Below are positions 17,889-26,596 of a stretch of 64,000 bases of DNA, piece by piece. Each line of letters starts with the position of its first letter. Position 1 is the first letter of the stretch. A program made the translations under genes and the position numbers. The notes beneath the pieces were generated by a model. That model made no database searches and was not told the origin of the DNA. It worked only from the letters and a program-made list of their open reading frames with translations. Source of the stretch: Parasphingopyxis sp. CP4 (lineage in GTDB: Bacteria > Pseudomonadota > Alphaproteobacteria > Sphingomonadales > Sphingomonadaceae); NCBI RefSeq assembly GCF_013378055.1, contig NZ_CP051130.1:1240001-1304000 (forward strand). Direction: 5' to 3'.

Positions 17889-18841
17889 CCGGCCGGGCGG
17901 ACCAGCGCGTTCAGAAAAGTCGAAATCTCCGCCATGAATATATCACGCATATCGTCTCGCTCGCGCAGGACTTCATGGGCGGCAAAATCATGCATCATCA
18001 GCTGGGCATTAGCCAGGCGATCGGCGGCAGTTTTTATCGCTCGAGCGTTGACCAATCGATCCTTCTTGGCGCCGACGATCAAAACCGGCGTGGATACCTG
18101 CTCAAATGTGTCCTTTGCGAACATCTTTGCCGAGGATTTATACGCCGCGGCAAGCCATTGCCAGCTGGGCGGACCAATTTTGAGTTCAGGCTTTTCGCGC
18201 AGCCACCAATTTTCGTCGGAATAGCGCTCAAAATCATGGGTGAGCAGCTTCTGGCGGGAGCTACCGGGAATCGAAGGCCGCTCATTCTCTTGCCAGGCAT
18301 GTTGATCGGCAAAACCAAAGCGGACAAACATACGCGCGACGAAAGCCGCGACCCGTTCCGGCAAGGGCTTGCTCACAACCTTGAGCATCGGTGCGCTGAA
18401 CACCGCGCCATCCAGCCCAGGTCGATGATCAATCAGGTATCGCATTGCCAGATGGCCGCCCATGGAATGCGCTCCCAACACATGGGGACCCGGTGTTTCA
18501 GCGCGCCATTCGCGCACAAAATCAGCCAGATCCTCGACCCAGATGTCAAAGCTCTCAATATGGCCGACGGTCGGATCGGTCAGCATGCGCCCGGAACCGG
18601 ACTGACCACGCCAATCGAAGCCGGTCAAATTCCAGCCCGCTTCATGCCATTCGGTGAGGCTTTCGAGATATTTTTCGAAAATATCGCCGCGGCCGGTCTG
18701 AAAAATCATACTTCCGCGGACCGGACGATCGGAGGGAGCCGGCCAGGTCCAACGCCTGTGGTCCCAGCCATCCTGCGCCTTCCAGCGGTCCAATATCATT
18801 CCATCGGGATAGGAACGGCGATCAACTTGGTTTTTTTTCAT
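17885..18841 (-). CDS. Alpha/beta hydrolase (monoglyceride lipase / lysophospholipase type)
   Basis: 318 residues. The nucleophile elbow is GAHSMGGHLAM, preceded by FDWRGQSGSGR (HG-like oxyanion region) and followed by PVLIVGAKKDRLVN (acid) and a C-terminal His in MMHDFAAHEVLRE. This layout is typical of lysophospholipase L2 or monoacylglycerol lipase-like enzymes. There is no signal peptide. The ATG at 18841 lies at the edge of a run of eight bases; an internal start is possible. It is coupled (ATGA) to the FAD oxidoreductase and diverges from cpaA, 48 bases away. Confidence 0.82.
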   Translation of the reverse strand: MKKNQVDRRSYPDGMILDRWKAQDGWDHRRWTWPAPSDRPVRGSMIFQTGRGDIFEKYLESLTEWHEAGWNLTGFDWRGQSGSGRMLTDPTVGHIESFDIWVEDLADFVREWRAETPGPHVLGAHSMGGHLAMRYLIDHRPGLDGAVFSAPMLKVVSKPLPERVAAFVARMFVRFGFADQHAWQENERPSIPGSSRQKLLTHDFERYSDENWWLREKPELKIGPPSWQWLAAAYKSSAKMFAKDTFEQVSTPVLIVGAKKDRLVNARAIKTAADRLANAQLMMHDFAAHEVLRERDDMRDIFMAEISTFLNALVRPAG

Positions 18842-18889
18842 AGTTGCTGGTTACAGTTTAGAAAGCAGTAAGCCTTAGGGCCATCCCCT

Positions 18890-19369
18890 ATGACAGGGGC
18901 AGCAACATTTTTTTCGATCGGCTTACTCGTGCCTGCGCTGCTGTATGCGGCCTGGGGCGACTGGTTGCGCCGGGATATTCCAAACAAGCTTAATGCTGCG
19001 ATCGCACTGACCGCTCCACTATACTGGTGGGCCGCCGGATTTTCGCTGTGGCCGGAAATCACGATTATTTTCGGCCTCGCATTAGCATTGTTTGCTCTTT
19101 TTACCTTCGCTTTCGCAATTGGCGCGATGGGCGGCGGCGATGTGAAAATGATTGGCGCACTCGCCCTTTGGATGACGCCGATGCAACTGCCTGTAATGCT
19201 TATAGTAATGGCGATATCCGGTGGGTTGCTCACTTTAATAATGTTGGTTCACCACCGCATGAGCCAAAATTCTGAAAAGCCCGAAATTCCTTACGGAATC
19301 GCCATTTCTATCGGCGGTCTGTGGGTGGTGATGAACGGGATTTTAACCATTGGGGCCGTAACGAACTGA
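18890..19369 (+). CDS. cpaA: Prepilin peptidase CpaA (A24 family)
   Basis: 159 residues with five to six membrane helices. The two catalytic aspartates of A24 peptidases are visible: Asp in AAWGDWLRRDIPNKL and the GxGD motif in MGGGDVKMIGAL. It cleaves Flp-type prepilins at the inner membrane. It is the first gene of the pilus cluster; cpaB follows 37 bases later behind a strong AGGAGG. Codon use changes toward coding-strand GC richness only slightly. No pilin gene lies upstream. Confidence 0.9.
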   Translation: MTGAATFFSIGLLVPALLYAAWGDWLRRDIPNKLNAAIALTAPLYWWAAGFSLWPEITIIFGLALALFALFTFAFAIGAMGGGDVKMIGALALWMTPMQLPVMLIVMAISGGLLTLIMLVHHRMSQNSEKPEIPYGIAISIGGLWVVMNGILTIGAVTN

Positions 19370-19406
19370 TCGGCCAAGAAAAAGCCTGACAGGAGGCAAG
19401 ACCGTC

Positions 19407-20462
19407 ATGGATGCACGTAAAGTCATTTTGCTCGTAGGCGCGCTGCTAGTCGCAGCCGTTACCGCCTTTATGGCGCGGAGCATGTTTGTGGACGGCAGTA
19501 CGCCGACCGCAGTCGCTCAGCAAGCCGAACCGGAAGGACCGATGGTACTCGTTGCCACCCGCGCCCTGCCCGTCGGCACGATCATCAACCAGGAAAGCTT
19601 CCGCTATCAGCCTTGGCCTGAAGAGTTAATCGAAGGCAGCTACTTCATCCGGAACGAATCCAATATCGAGGATCTCCTCGGTACGGTCGTTCGCAATGAT
19701 GTTACGGCCGGCCAGCCGATCACCCAGGGTTCGCTTGTGCGTCCGGGCGATCGTGGCTTCCTGGCTGCAGCACTCGGGCCGGGCATGCGCGCGGTTACCG
19801 TACCGGTCTCAGCACAGTCGGGCGTTGCCGGCTTTGTATTCCCGGGTGACCGCGTTGACCTCGTCCTGACCCAGGAAGTTGAAGGTGGTGGCGATGGCCC
19901 TGCCCTCGCAGCCTCGGAAACCATTATTCGCAATCTTCGCATTCTGGCGACCGACCAACGGACCACGAATGAAACGAACGAAGAAGGACAGAGCGAAGTT
20001 CGCGTTTCTTCGACCGTAACTGTCGAAGCCACACCGCGCATCGCCGAAAAGATCGCCGTTGCGCAGACCATTGGTCAGCTTTCGCTTTCGCTTCGCTCGA
20101 TCGCCGACAATACGGCTGAGCTTGAGCGCGCAATCGCCGCCGGTGAGATTGAAGTGCCGGAAGGCAATGATCCGGAAGCCGAGCGCCGCATGCTCATCGA
20201 GGTCGCCCAGCGTCCGAGCGATACCGACACAACCTATGTGACAGGCGGAGACGTTTCGCGCTTCCAGCGCCGGACGGTTCCTGCCCAGGGTAACGATAAC
20301 AGCAGCCCAGGTGGCACCGCTGCTCAGATGGCTGCTGCCATGCTGGCTGCGGCAACCGGCAACCCGATCCCGGGTGGCCAGTCCTCGGAACGTCCGGACG
20401 GACCTGCAGTTCGCGTCGCACGCGGCACTTCCGTCACTCATGTACCTGTTGGGGGTAACTAA
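19407..20462 (+). CDS. cpaB: Flp pilus assembly protein CpaB (RcpC)
   Basis: 351 residues. An N-terminal membrane anchor (VILLVGALLVAAVTAFMA) is followed by an SAF domain (LVATRALPVGTIINQESFRYQPWP) and the RcpC domain (GMRAVTVPVSAQSGVAGFVFPGDRVDLVLTQEV, in outline). The C-terminal 100 residues are Gly/Pro/Ser-rich and probably disordered. It is periplasmic and thought to work with the secretin. One base separates its stop from the cpaC ATG. Confidence 0.93.
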   Translation: MDARKVILLVGALLVAAVTAFMARSMFVDGSTPTAVAQQAEPEGPMVLVATRALPVGTIINQESFRYQPWPEELIEGSYFIRNESNIEDLLGTVVRNDVTAGQPITQGSLVRPGDRGFLAAALGPGMRAVTVPVSAQSGVAGFVFPGDRVDLVLTQEVEGGGDGPALAASETIIRNLRILATDQRTTNETNEEGQSEVRVSSTVTVEATPRIAEKIAVAQTIGQLSLSLRSIADNTAELERAIAAGEIEVPEGNDPEAERRMLIEVAQRPSDTDTTYVTGGDVSRFQRRTVPAQGNDNSSPGGTAAQMAAAMLAAATGNPIPGGQSSERPDGPAVRVARGTSVTHVPVGGN

Positions 20463-20463
20463 G

Positions 20464-22026
20464 ATGGCTTTTAATCGTAAAACACGCTTCGGCGCCCTTG
20501 CTGCGGTTGCAGCCGCGGCAATGGTTGCGAGCCTTGGCGCTCCGATCGCCGAGCCAGCAACCGCCCAAACCGGCGCGCGTCCTCAGCCAACCAATGACCT
20601 CACCCTGTCGGTGGGCCGTGGCCAGCTGATCAACCTTCCCGGTGCGATGACCGACCTCTTCGTGGCCGACAGCGAAGTTGCTGACGTCCAGGTTCGCTCC
20701 TCGCGTGCGCTCTATGTCTTCGGTAAGGCGCCTGGCGAAACCACGGTTTATGCAACCAACGCAGCCGGCAATGTGGTTTACTCCACCACCGTCCGCGTCG
20801 GAACGAACCTCAACAGTGTTTCTTCGATGTTGCAGCTGGCCATGCCGGAAGCATCCATCGTTGCCACACCGATGAACGGTCTGGTTCTCCTGACTGGCAC
20901 TGTCGCATCGCCGAGCGATGTACAGGAAGCCCAGTCGCTGGTGCAGGCATTTGTTGGTGACAGCACGCAGGTCGTCAGCCGTCTGCGCACGGCCACGCCG
21001 CTGACCGTCAATCTGCAAGTGCGGATTGCAGAGGTCAGCCGCTCGGTTGTCCGCGATATTGGTGCGAACATTGCTACGTTCGATAACACCAGCGGTTTCC
21101 AGTTCGGTATTACCCGCGGTCGTAACGCGTTCCCGCAATATGCGCCGAACGGCAATGGTACATTTGTTGGTGGCACGGCTTCGACCGATGGCACGACAAC
21201 CGTGACCGGTCGTGAAGGTTCGGCAACGCTTGCCGGTCTTGGCAGCCTGTTTGGTATCGACATTGCCGGCGCACTGGATCTTGCCGAATCGCAGGGTCTC
21301 GTGACCACGCTGGCCGAGCCTAACCTGACCGCACTTTCGGGTGAAACCGCCAGCTTCCTCGCTGGTGGCGAATTCCCGATCCCGCTTTCGCAGGGCCTTG
21401 GTTCGGTTTCGATCGAATATAAGGAATTCGGTGTCAGCCTCGCCTTTACACCGATCGTTCTGGCCAATGGCCGGATTTCGATGCGGGTGCGTCCGGAAGT
21501 TTCCGAACTTTCGGATAATGGCGCAATCACGCTCAACGGTTTCACCGTTCCTGCTCTGACCACTCGGCGCGCCGAGACGACGGTTGAGCTGGGTTCGGGC
21601 CAGAGCTTCATGATCGCCGGCCTGCTGCAGAATAATCACAACTCGACAGTCGAAGGCACTCCGGGTCTCAGCGATGTTCCGATCCTTGGTGCATTGTTCC
21701 GCTCGAACCGCTGGCGCCGTTCGGAAACCGAGCTTGTCATCGTCGTGACGCCATATCTGGTTCAGCCGGTAACGGCGACGCAGATCGCGCTGCCGACCGA
21801 CGGCTATCGCTCGCCTTCCGATCTGGAACGTGTGTTCCTTGGCCGGACGTTTAGCGGTGAATCGGGTGCAACCCGCCCGGGACCGACAATGGCTCCGCCG
21901 ACGACGGTTCAGCCTGGAATTCAGACCGGTGATGCTGGTCAGGTTCCGGTTCCCGCAACGCAACAGCCCGCCGCTGAAGCCGCTTCAACAAGCGGTGCAG
22001 CACCTGGCTTTTCGTTCAACGACTAG
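20464..22026 (+). CDS. cpaC: Flp pilus outer-membrane secretin CpaC (RcpA)
   Basis: 520 residues. A signal peptide (residues 1-35, ending in ATAQ) is followed by the pilus-assembly N-terminal domain (LSVGRGQLINLPGAMTDLFVAD), a BON-like domain (LLTGTVASPSDVQEAQSLVQ) and a secretin domain with EPNLTALSGETASFLAGGEFPIP and the VPILGALFRS...ETELVIVVTPYLV signature. It forms the outer-membrane channel for the pilus. I start at the ATG at 20464, as upstream extension would overlap cpaB. A Pro/Thr/Ala-rich tail follows the secretin core. Confidence 0.94.
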   Translation: MAFNRKTRFGALAAVAAAAMVASLGAPIAEPATAQTGARPQPTNDLTLSVGRGQLINLPGAMTDLFVADSEVADVQVRSSRALYVFGKAPGETTVYATNAAGNVVYSTTVRVGTNLNSVSSMLQLAMPEASIVATPMNGLVLLTGTVASPSDVQEAQSLVQAFVGDSTQVVSRLRTATPLTVNLQVRIAEVSRSVVRDIGANIATFDNTSGFQFGITRGRNAFPQYAPNGNGTFVGGTASTDGTTTVTGREGSATLAGLGSLFGIDIAGALDLAESQGLVTTLAEPNLTALSGETASFLAGGEFPIPLSQGLGSVSIEYKEFGVSLAFTPIVLANGRISMRVRPEVSELSDNGAITLNGFTVPALTTRRAETTVELGSGQSFMIAGLLQNNHNSTVEGTPGLSDVPILGALFRSNRWRRSETELVIVVTPYLVQPVTATQIALPTDGYRSPSDLERVFLGRTFSGESGATRPGPTMAPPTTVQPGIQTGDAGQVPVPATQQPAAEAASTSGAAPGFSFND

Positions 22027-22052
22027 ATCAGCGTTTTTTGGAGAAGATAATC

Positions 22053-22691
22053 ATGCGCATTCTTGCCACTTCCGCCCTTCTCGCCGTAGCCGGCACGCTG
22101 TCAGCTTGTGCAGGCGGCCCGGTTAACCAGGGGCTCAGCACGATCAACCAGCCGGTTGTCAGCCGCACAGACTATGTGTTTGACGTCAATGCGGGCGGCG
22201 ATTCGCTGTCCTATGGCGAACAGGCCCGTCTCAGCGACTGGTTCGAAGCCCTTGAGCTGGGATATGGCGACACCGTTTCGATCGACGATCCGAGCCCTTA
22301 TGGTCAGGCCGGCCGCCGCGCGTCCGTTGCCGAAATTGCCGGTCGCTATGGTTTGCTGATTGCCGAACGCGCTCCGGTTACCGCCGGACAGGTCGCAGCA
22401 GGCCAGATGCGTATTGTCGTCAGCCGCATGCAAGCCGAAGTACCGAACTGCCCGAACTGGGATCGCGATTCGGTTTGGAATTATGCCGGTTCGACAACGT
22501 CCAACTATGGCTGCTCAATCAATAGCAACCTTGCGGGAATGGTCGCTGATCCGGCCGACCTGATCCAGGGTCAGAGCGCCGGTACCGCGGGTGATCCCCG
22601 TGTTTCGGCACGCGCTATCGATGTCTACCGCGATTCGGAGCCGACTGGCGCCGGCGGTCTGCAACAAGAAGCCACGACAGGAGGCGAATAA
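22053..22691 (+). CDS. cpaD: Flp pilus assembly lipoprotein CpaD
   Basis: 212 residues. A lipoprotein signal peptide ends in L-S-A-C. The CpaD domain shows DYVFDVNAGGDSLSYGEQARLSDWFEAL, then SRMQAEVPNCPNWD and TTSNYGCSINSNLAGMVADPADL, whose Cys pair is typical. It is thought to assist the secretin at the outer membrane. The ATG at 22053 has GGAG about nine bases upstream. The stop codon overlaps the cpaE start by one base (TAATG). Confidence 0.92.
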   Translation: MRILATSALLAVAGTLSACAGGPVNQGLSTINQPVVSRTDYVFDVNAGGDSLSYGEQARLSDWFEALELGYGDTVSIDDPSPYGQAGRRASVAEIAGRYGLLIAERAPVTAGQVAAGQMRIVVSRMQAEVPNCPNWDRDSVWNYAGSTTSNYGCSINSNLAGMVADPADLIQGQSAGTAGDPRVSARAIDVYRDSEPTGAGGLQQEATTGGE

Positions 22692-23983
22692 TGAACGCAC
22701 CTTTTAGCCCAGGTTCCACGTCGCTTCGTGATCCGTTCCAGGCATTTGTCTGCGACGACGAGACTTCCGAACTGCTCAAGCCGATTGCCACCGAGCTCGG
22801 CTGGGCGCAGGAAAAAGTCAATAAAGGCGGTCTGCAAAATGCAGTTCAGACGCTGTCTGTATCGGCAAGCCCGAACATCTTGTTCGTGGATCTGTCGGAG
22901 AGCAGCGATCCGCTGAATGACATCAACAGCCTCGCAGAGGTTTGCGAGCCGGGTACGATTGTTATCGCTGCCGGCCAGGTGAATGACGTTCGCCTGTACC
23001 GCGATCTCTTGTCGAGCGGTATCCAGGATTATCTCCTCAAGCCGTTCAACACGGATCAGGTCCGCGATGCCCTGACTCAGGCACAGATGATTCTTGCCGG
23101 CCCGCGCAATGCGGACGGCGACGAGCAGGATCGCCCGCACGTCATGACCGCCTTTATCGGCACACGTGGCGGCGTTGGCGCATCGACGCTTGCAAGTTCG
23201 ATTGCCTGGCTCGCCAGTACCGAACAGAATCGCCTGACGGCGCTGCTCGATCTTGACGTTCACTTCGGTACGGACGCGCTTGCGCTCGACCTGGAGCCGG
23301 GACGCGGCCTGATCGACGCGATTGAGAATCCGAGCCGGATTGATGGCCTGTTCATCGAACGCGCCATGGTCAAAGCCAATGAGAAGCTCGCTGTATTGTC
23401 GGCTGAAGCGCCGATCAATCAGCCCATGCTGACCGATGGCAGCGCCTATTATCAGCTTGAGGAAGAATTGCGGAGCGCCTTTGAACTCTCGATGATCGAC
23501 ATTCCGCGTCAGACGCTGATCCAGTATCCGCATCTGCTCAACGATGTGAATCGGGCGGTTATCGTTACCGAGCTTACGCTCGCAGCGACGCGCGACACCA
23601 TTCGCCTTCTGTCCTGGTTCAAGTCGAACGCACCGCAGGCCAAGGTTATCCTGGTTGCAAACCGGGTACCAGGCGGCGGCATGCTCGAAATCTCGAAGAA
23701 AGATTTCGAAGCGTCAATCGAACGCAAGATCGATATGGTCATTCCGTTTGATCAGAAGACTGCGGTTCAGGCTGCCAAGCTGGGCAAGACCCTTGCTGAG
23801 GCTAGCGGTTCGAACAAGACCGGCTCGCTACTGCGCCAGCTGGCCGAACGCGTCTCGAGCGTTGATGGCGAAGAGATCGAAGAAGTGGCGGAAGCCGGTG
23901 GCTCGCTGATGGGCAAGCTGGGCGGTCTCGGTGCACTCATCTCGAAAAAGTCGAAAAAAGAAACAGCAACCGAAAACGCCTAA
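22691..23983 (+). CDS. cpaE: Pilus assembly ATPase-like protein CpaE (TadZ)
   Basis: 430 residues. An N-terminal receiver-like domain (to about residue 135) is followed by a MinD/ParA-type ATPase domain with the deviant P-loop GTRGGVGAST at about residues 156-165. It lacks the second lysine, as is common in CpaE. Later signatures are LLDLDVHFGTDALALDL and SMIDIPRQT. CpaE/TadZ places the pilus machine at the cell pole. In most Tad clusters cpaF follows directly; here tadB does, after 52 bases. Confidence 0.92.
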   Translation: MNAPFSPGSTSLRDPFQAFVCDDETSELLKPIATELGWAQEKVNKGGLQNAVQTLSVSASPNILFVDLSESSDPLNDINSLAEVCEPGTIVIAAGQVNDVRLYRDLLSSGIQDYLLKPFNTDQVRDALTQAQMILAGPRNADGDEQDRPHVMTAFIGTRGGVGASTLASSIAWLASTEQNRLTALLDLDVHFGTDALALDLEPGRGLIDAIENPSRIDGLFIERAMVKANEKLAVLSAEAPINQPMLTDGSAYYQLEEELRSAFELSMIDIPRQTLIQYPHLLNDVNRAVIVTELTLAATRDTIRLLSWFKSNAPQAKVILVANRVPGGGMLEISKKDFEASIERKIDMVIPFDQKTAVQAAKLGKTLAEASGSNKTGSLLRQLAERVSSVDGEEIEEVAEAGGSLMGKLGGLGALISKKSKKETATENA

Positions 23984-23990
23984 TGCGGAT

Positions 23991-24011
23991 GATCCCGCCT
24001 GTGCGGGCATC
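23991..24011 (+). other. Intercistronic hairpin between cpaE and tadB
   Basis: The 52-base gap holds an imperfect stem: CCCGC and GCGGG with loop CTGT, extended by GAT/ATC with one bulged C. There is no T-run, so it is not a standard terminator. It may stabilise or process the mRNA. It lies exactly where cpaF would be expected. A short stem in a GC-rich genome can arise by chance. Confidence 0.3.
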
Positions 24012-24035
24012 TGGGGGAAATAGGAAAGCGGGAAT

Positions 24036-25013
24036 ATGAACTTCATTCCGATGATCTTGCTGTTTGCTGGGATGCTTGGCTTCCTGCTGATGCTCTATTT
24101 CGCCTTTGCAGGGCCAAATGTGCAGAAAGCCCAGGCCAAGCGCCTTGGTGCGCTGCGCCAGCGGCATGCGCCGGCTACCAGCCAGATCTCCGCCGAAGCG
24201 CAGATGAACCGTATTCTCGCCAAGGGCGATACGCGGATGGACAGCTTTGCCGGTCGCTTCATTCCGCGCCCGGAAATGCTGCGGACACGGCTCTCGCAAA
24301 CTGGCACGACCTGGACACTCAGCCATTATATGATGGCGGTAGTCGCGATCATCATCGTGGTCGCTGGGCTACTCTATTTCCAGGGATTGCCGCTGTTGCT
24401 GGGATTGCTGCTCGGCACCTTTGCCGGCCTCGGCCTTCCGCACATGGTTGTCGGGTTCCTGATCAAGCGCCGGATCAACAAATTTAACTCGAAATTCCCC
24501 GATGCCATCGAACTTCTGGTTCGCGGCCTGCGGTCTGGTCTGCCGATTTCGGAGACGCTGACTGTGGTTTCGCAGGAAGTTCCAGATCCCGTTGGCACCG
24601 AATTCGCAAATGTCGTCGACAAGATGAAGATCGGTCAGACGATGGACGAGGCGCTTGAGGAAACGGCGAAGCGTCTTGGCACACCCGAATTCAACTTCTT
24701 CTGCATCACACTCGCAATCCAGCGTGAAACGGGCGGTAACTTGGCAGAGACCCTGTCAAACCTCGCCAATGTGTTGCGCCAGCGCAGCCAGATGAAGCTC
24801 AAGATCAAGGCCATGTCGGCCGAATCCAAGGCTTCGGCCTATATTGTCGGCTCACTGCCGTTCATCGTCTTTGGCCTGATCATGATGATCAACCCGGGAT
24901 ATATGGGCGAGTTCTTTGTCGATGAGCGTTTGATGATCGCAGGCCTTGGTGGCCTCGTCTGGATGGGCATTGGTGTGTTCATCATGGCCAAAATGGTCAA
25001 CTTCGAAATTTAA
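24036..25013 (+). CDS. tadB: Flp pilus inner-membrane platform protein TadB
   Basis: 325 residues. An N-terminal membrane helix, a cytosolic linker, a second hydrophobic pair (about residues 90-135) and a T2SSF domain: FNSKFPDAIELLVRGLRSGLPISETL, GTEFANVVDKMKIGQTMDEAL and the NFFCITLAIQRETGGNLAETL motif. Two C-terminal helices follow. TadB and TadC form the inner-membrane platform driven by the CpaF/TadA ATPase, which is absent here. AGGAAAG serves as ribosome binding site. Confidence 0.93.
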   Translation: MNFIPMILLFAGMLGFLLMLYFAFAGPNVQKAQAKRLGALRQRHAPATSQISAEAQMNRILAKGDTRMDSFAGRFIPRPEMLRTRLSQTGTTWTLSHYMMAVVAIIIVVAGLLYFQGLPLLLGLLLGTFAGLGLPHMVVGFLIKRRINKFNSKFPDAIELLVRGLRSGLPISETLTVVSQEVPDPVGTEFANVVDKMKIGQTMDEALEETAKRLGTPEFNFFCITLAIQRETGGNLAETLSNLANVLRQRSQMKLKIKAMSAESKASAYIVGSLPFIVFGLIMMINPGYMGEFFVDERLMIAGLGGLVWMGIGVFIMAKMVNFEI

Positions 25014-25034
25014 CGGACGGGAGCGAGAAAGATT

Positions 25035-26030
25035 ATGACCGAAGCTGCCGGACCTACCGTTCTTGGTGTCGATGTTTTCCTGGTTGCGACCATTCTCGCA
25101 GCTGTGGCGACCTTCGCAATGCTTGTTGCTCTCTATGCGGCAACAACCGTGCGCGATCCCATGGCCAAACGCGTCAAGGCGCTTAACGATCGGCGCGAAC
25201 AGCTGAAGGCAGGCATCACCGCCTCGGCTCGCCGTCCGCGTCGCGCGCTCACCCAGAAGAACGAGACCACGGACCGTATGCGGTCCCTGCTCAAATCGCT
25301 GAACACGCTTCAGGATGATCAACTCCAGCAGGCGCAGCAGCGCCTCGCCCAGGCCGGTATCCGTTCGAAGGATCTGGCGGTGGCCGTTATCTTTGGTCGC
25401 TTGGTCCTGCCGATCGTGATCGGTGGTGGATTGGCGATTGCCGTTTACGGTTTTGGCTTCCTGTCTGATTACACCGCGTTCAAGAAATTCATGATCGTCG
25501 CCGGTACGCTGATCCTCAGCTACAAGGCGCCGGATTTGTATGTTTCGAACAAGGTTACAAAGCGTTCCAACGAGATCCGCAAGGGTCTCCCGGATGCGCT
25601 CGATCTGCTGGTTATCTGCGCTGAAGCCGGCCTGACTGTCGATGCCGCCTTTACGCGCGTCGCCCGGGAACTGGGCGCTGCCTATCCGGAACTGGGCGAT
25701 GAGTTCGCGCTTACCGCAATTGAGCTCGGCTTCCTCACTGAACGGCGCCAGGCGTTTGAAAACCTCGCCTATCGTGTGGACCTTGATGCCGTTCGCGGTG
25801 TTGTGACCACGATGATCCAGACCGAGAAATACGGTACGCCGCTGGCCAGCGCATTGCGCGTCCTTTCGGCCGAGTTCCGTAACGATCGCATGATGCGCGC
25901 CGAAGAAAAGGCCGCTCGCCTTCCGGCCATCATGACGGTTCCGCTGATTCTCTTCATCCTGCCGACCCTGTTCGTCGTGATCCTTGGCCCTGCGGCCTGT
26001 TCGATCTCCGACAATCTGGTCAACGCATAA
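25035..26030 (+). CDS. tadC: Flp pilus inner-membrane platform protein TadC
   Basis: 331 residues with the same T2SSF arrangement as TadB: an N-terminal helix, a basic region (RRPRRALTQK), hydrophobic segments around residues 115-170, then RKGLPDALDLLVICAEAGLTVDAAF, and YGTPLASALRVLSAEFRNDRM, and a final membrane helix. It is the last gene of the cluster; tadD and the pseudopilin genes tadE/F do not follow. Confidence 0.93.
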   Translation: MTEAAGPTVLGVDVFLVATILAAVATFAMLVALYAATTVRDPMAKRVKALNDRREQLKAGITASARRPRRALTQKNETTDRMRSLLKSLNTLQDDQLQQAQQRLAQAGIRSKDLAVAVIFGRLVLPIVIGGGLAIAVYGFGFLSDYTAFKKFMIVAGTLILSYKAPDLYVSNKVTKRSNEIRKGLPDALDLLVICAEAGLTVDAAFTRVARELGAAYPELGDEFALTAIELGFLTERRQAFENLAYRVDLDAVRGVVTTMIQTEKYGTPLASALRVLSAEFRNDRMMRAEEKAARLPAIMTVPLILFILPTLFVVILGPAACSISDNLVNA

Positions 26031-26035
26031 AGATA

Positions 26036-26075
26036 GACGGGGCTGGGCCGCTCTCACCCGGCCCCGTCAATTCCT
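26036..26075 (+). terminator. Probable transcription terminator behind tadC
   Basis: GACGGGGC at 26036-26043 pairs perfectly with GCCCCGTC at 26061-26068, enclosing a 17-base loop that can pair further (TGGG with CCCG). TCAATTCCTTATT follows, a weak T-rich tail. It lies between the convergent tadC and DUF1254 genes and may serve both strands. Confidence 0.5.
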
Positions 26076-26596
26076 TATTCAATCACTCCGCATGTCGCCA
26101 TTTGGCGCGCTGCATTGATCGCCGCAAACGCATCGCGCTCCGGCACCAATATTCTCAACAAAGCCAACCCACGATCGGACGGGACGCGAACCGCTTCGCT
26201 GCCATCTGGGACCGCCTGCCCCTCTCGCGCCAGTACGACATTCAATGGCTGATCTCCTGTCTCGCGATCATTGCGGACAAACCGGACATTGGTTTCGTCA
26301 TCAAAGACCGACAATGACCAATAGGGTGCGTCCATCGGCTGGACTGACACTGCGACCGGCCCTTGGCTGAGATCAAAAAGGCATGTCGAATAGGCAAGAT
26401 CGGGACTGGGCCTGACAATAACTCGCCGCTCTGCTGTGCTGAGCGGTGCATGGCCCATCGCATTCACCGGTGCATTCTGCTCGATCCGATCCATGGCTAT
26501 TCCCATGAGACGTCCGGGAATCATGCCGACAGCCAGCCAATGAACCAGCATCGCAATCGCTGCGACCAATCCAATCCATCCGAGTCGGTTCAACAT
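26075..26596 (-). CDS. DUF1254-type membrane-anchored protein
   Basis: 173 residues. One N-terminal membrane helix (GWIGLVAAIAMLVHWLAVGM) is followed by a soluble beta domain whose core RPSPDLAYSTCLFDLSQGPV and MDAPYWSLSVFDDETNVRFV matches the DUF1254 half of the DUF1254-DUF1214 proteins. It is encoded separately from DUF1214, whose gene it overlaps by seven bases. The family's function is unknown. Probably the last gene of the glyQ-to-DUF1254 run. Confidence 0.7.
   Translation of the reverse strand: MLNRLGWIGLVAAIAMLVHWLAVGMIPGRLMGIAMDRIEQNAPVNAMGHAPLSTAERRVIVRPSPDLAYSTCLFDLSQGPVAVSVQPMDAPYWSLSVFDDETNVRFVRNDRETGDQPLNVVLAREGQAVPDGSEAVRVPSDRGLALLRILVPERDAFAAINAARQMATCGVIE

Noticed and set aside
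19343-19350. TTAACCAT, a CtrA half-site, ahead of cpaB
   Set aside because: Only one half-site, inside the cpaA coding end, with no second TTAA at the right spacing.
20434-21963. Long open frame on the minus strand opposite cpaC
   Set aside because: It lies wholly antisense to a clear secretin gene and is rich in Arg, His and Cys-type shadow composition; GC-rich coding strands often leave such frames.
24852-26057. 400-codon minus-strand frame opposite tadB/tadC
   Set aside because: Antisense to well-recognised T2SSF proteins; composition is low-complexity and no domain is seen.
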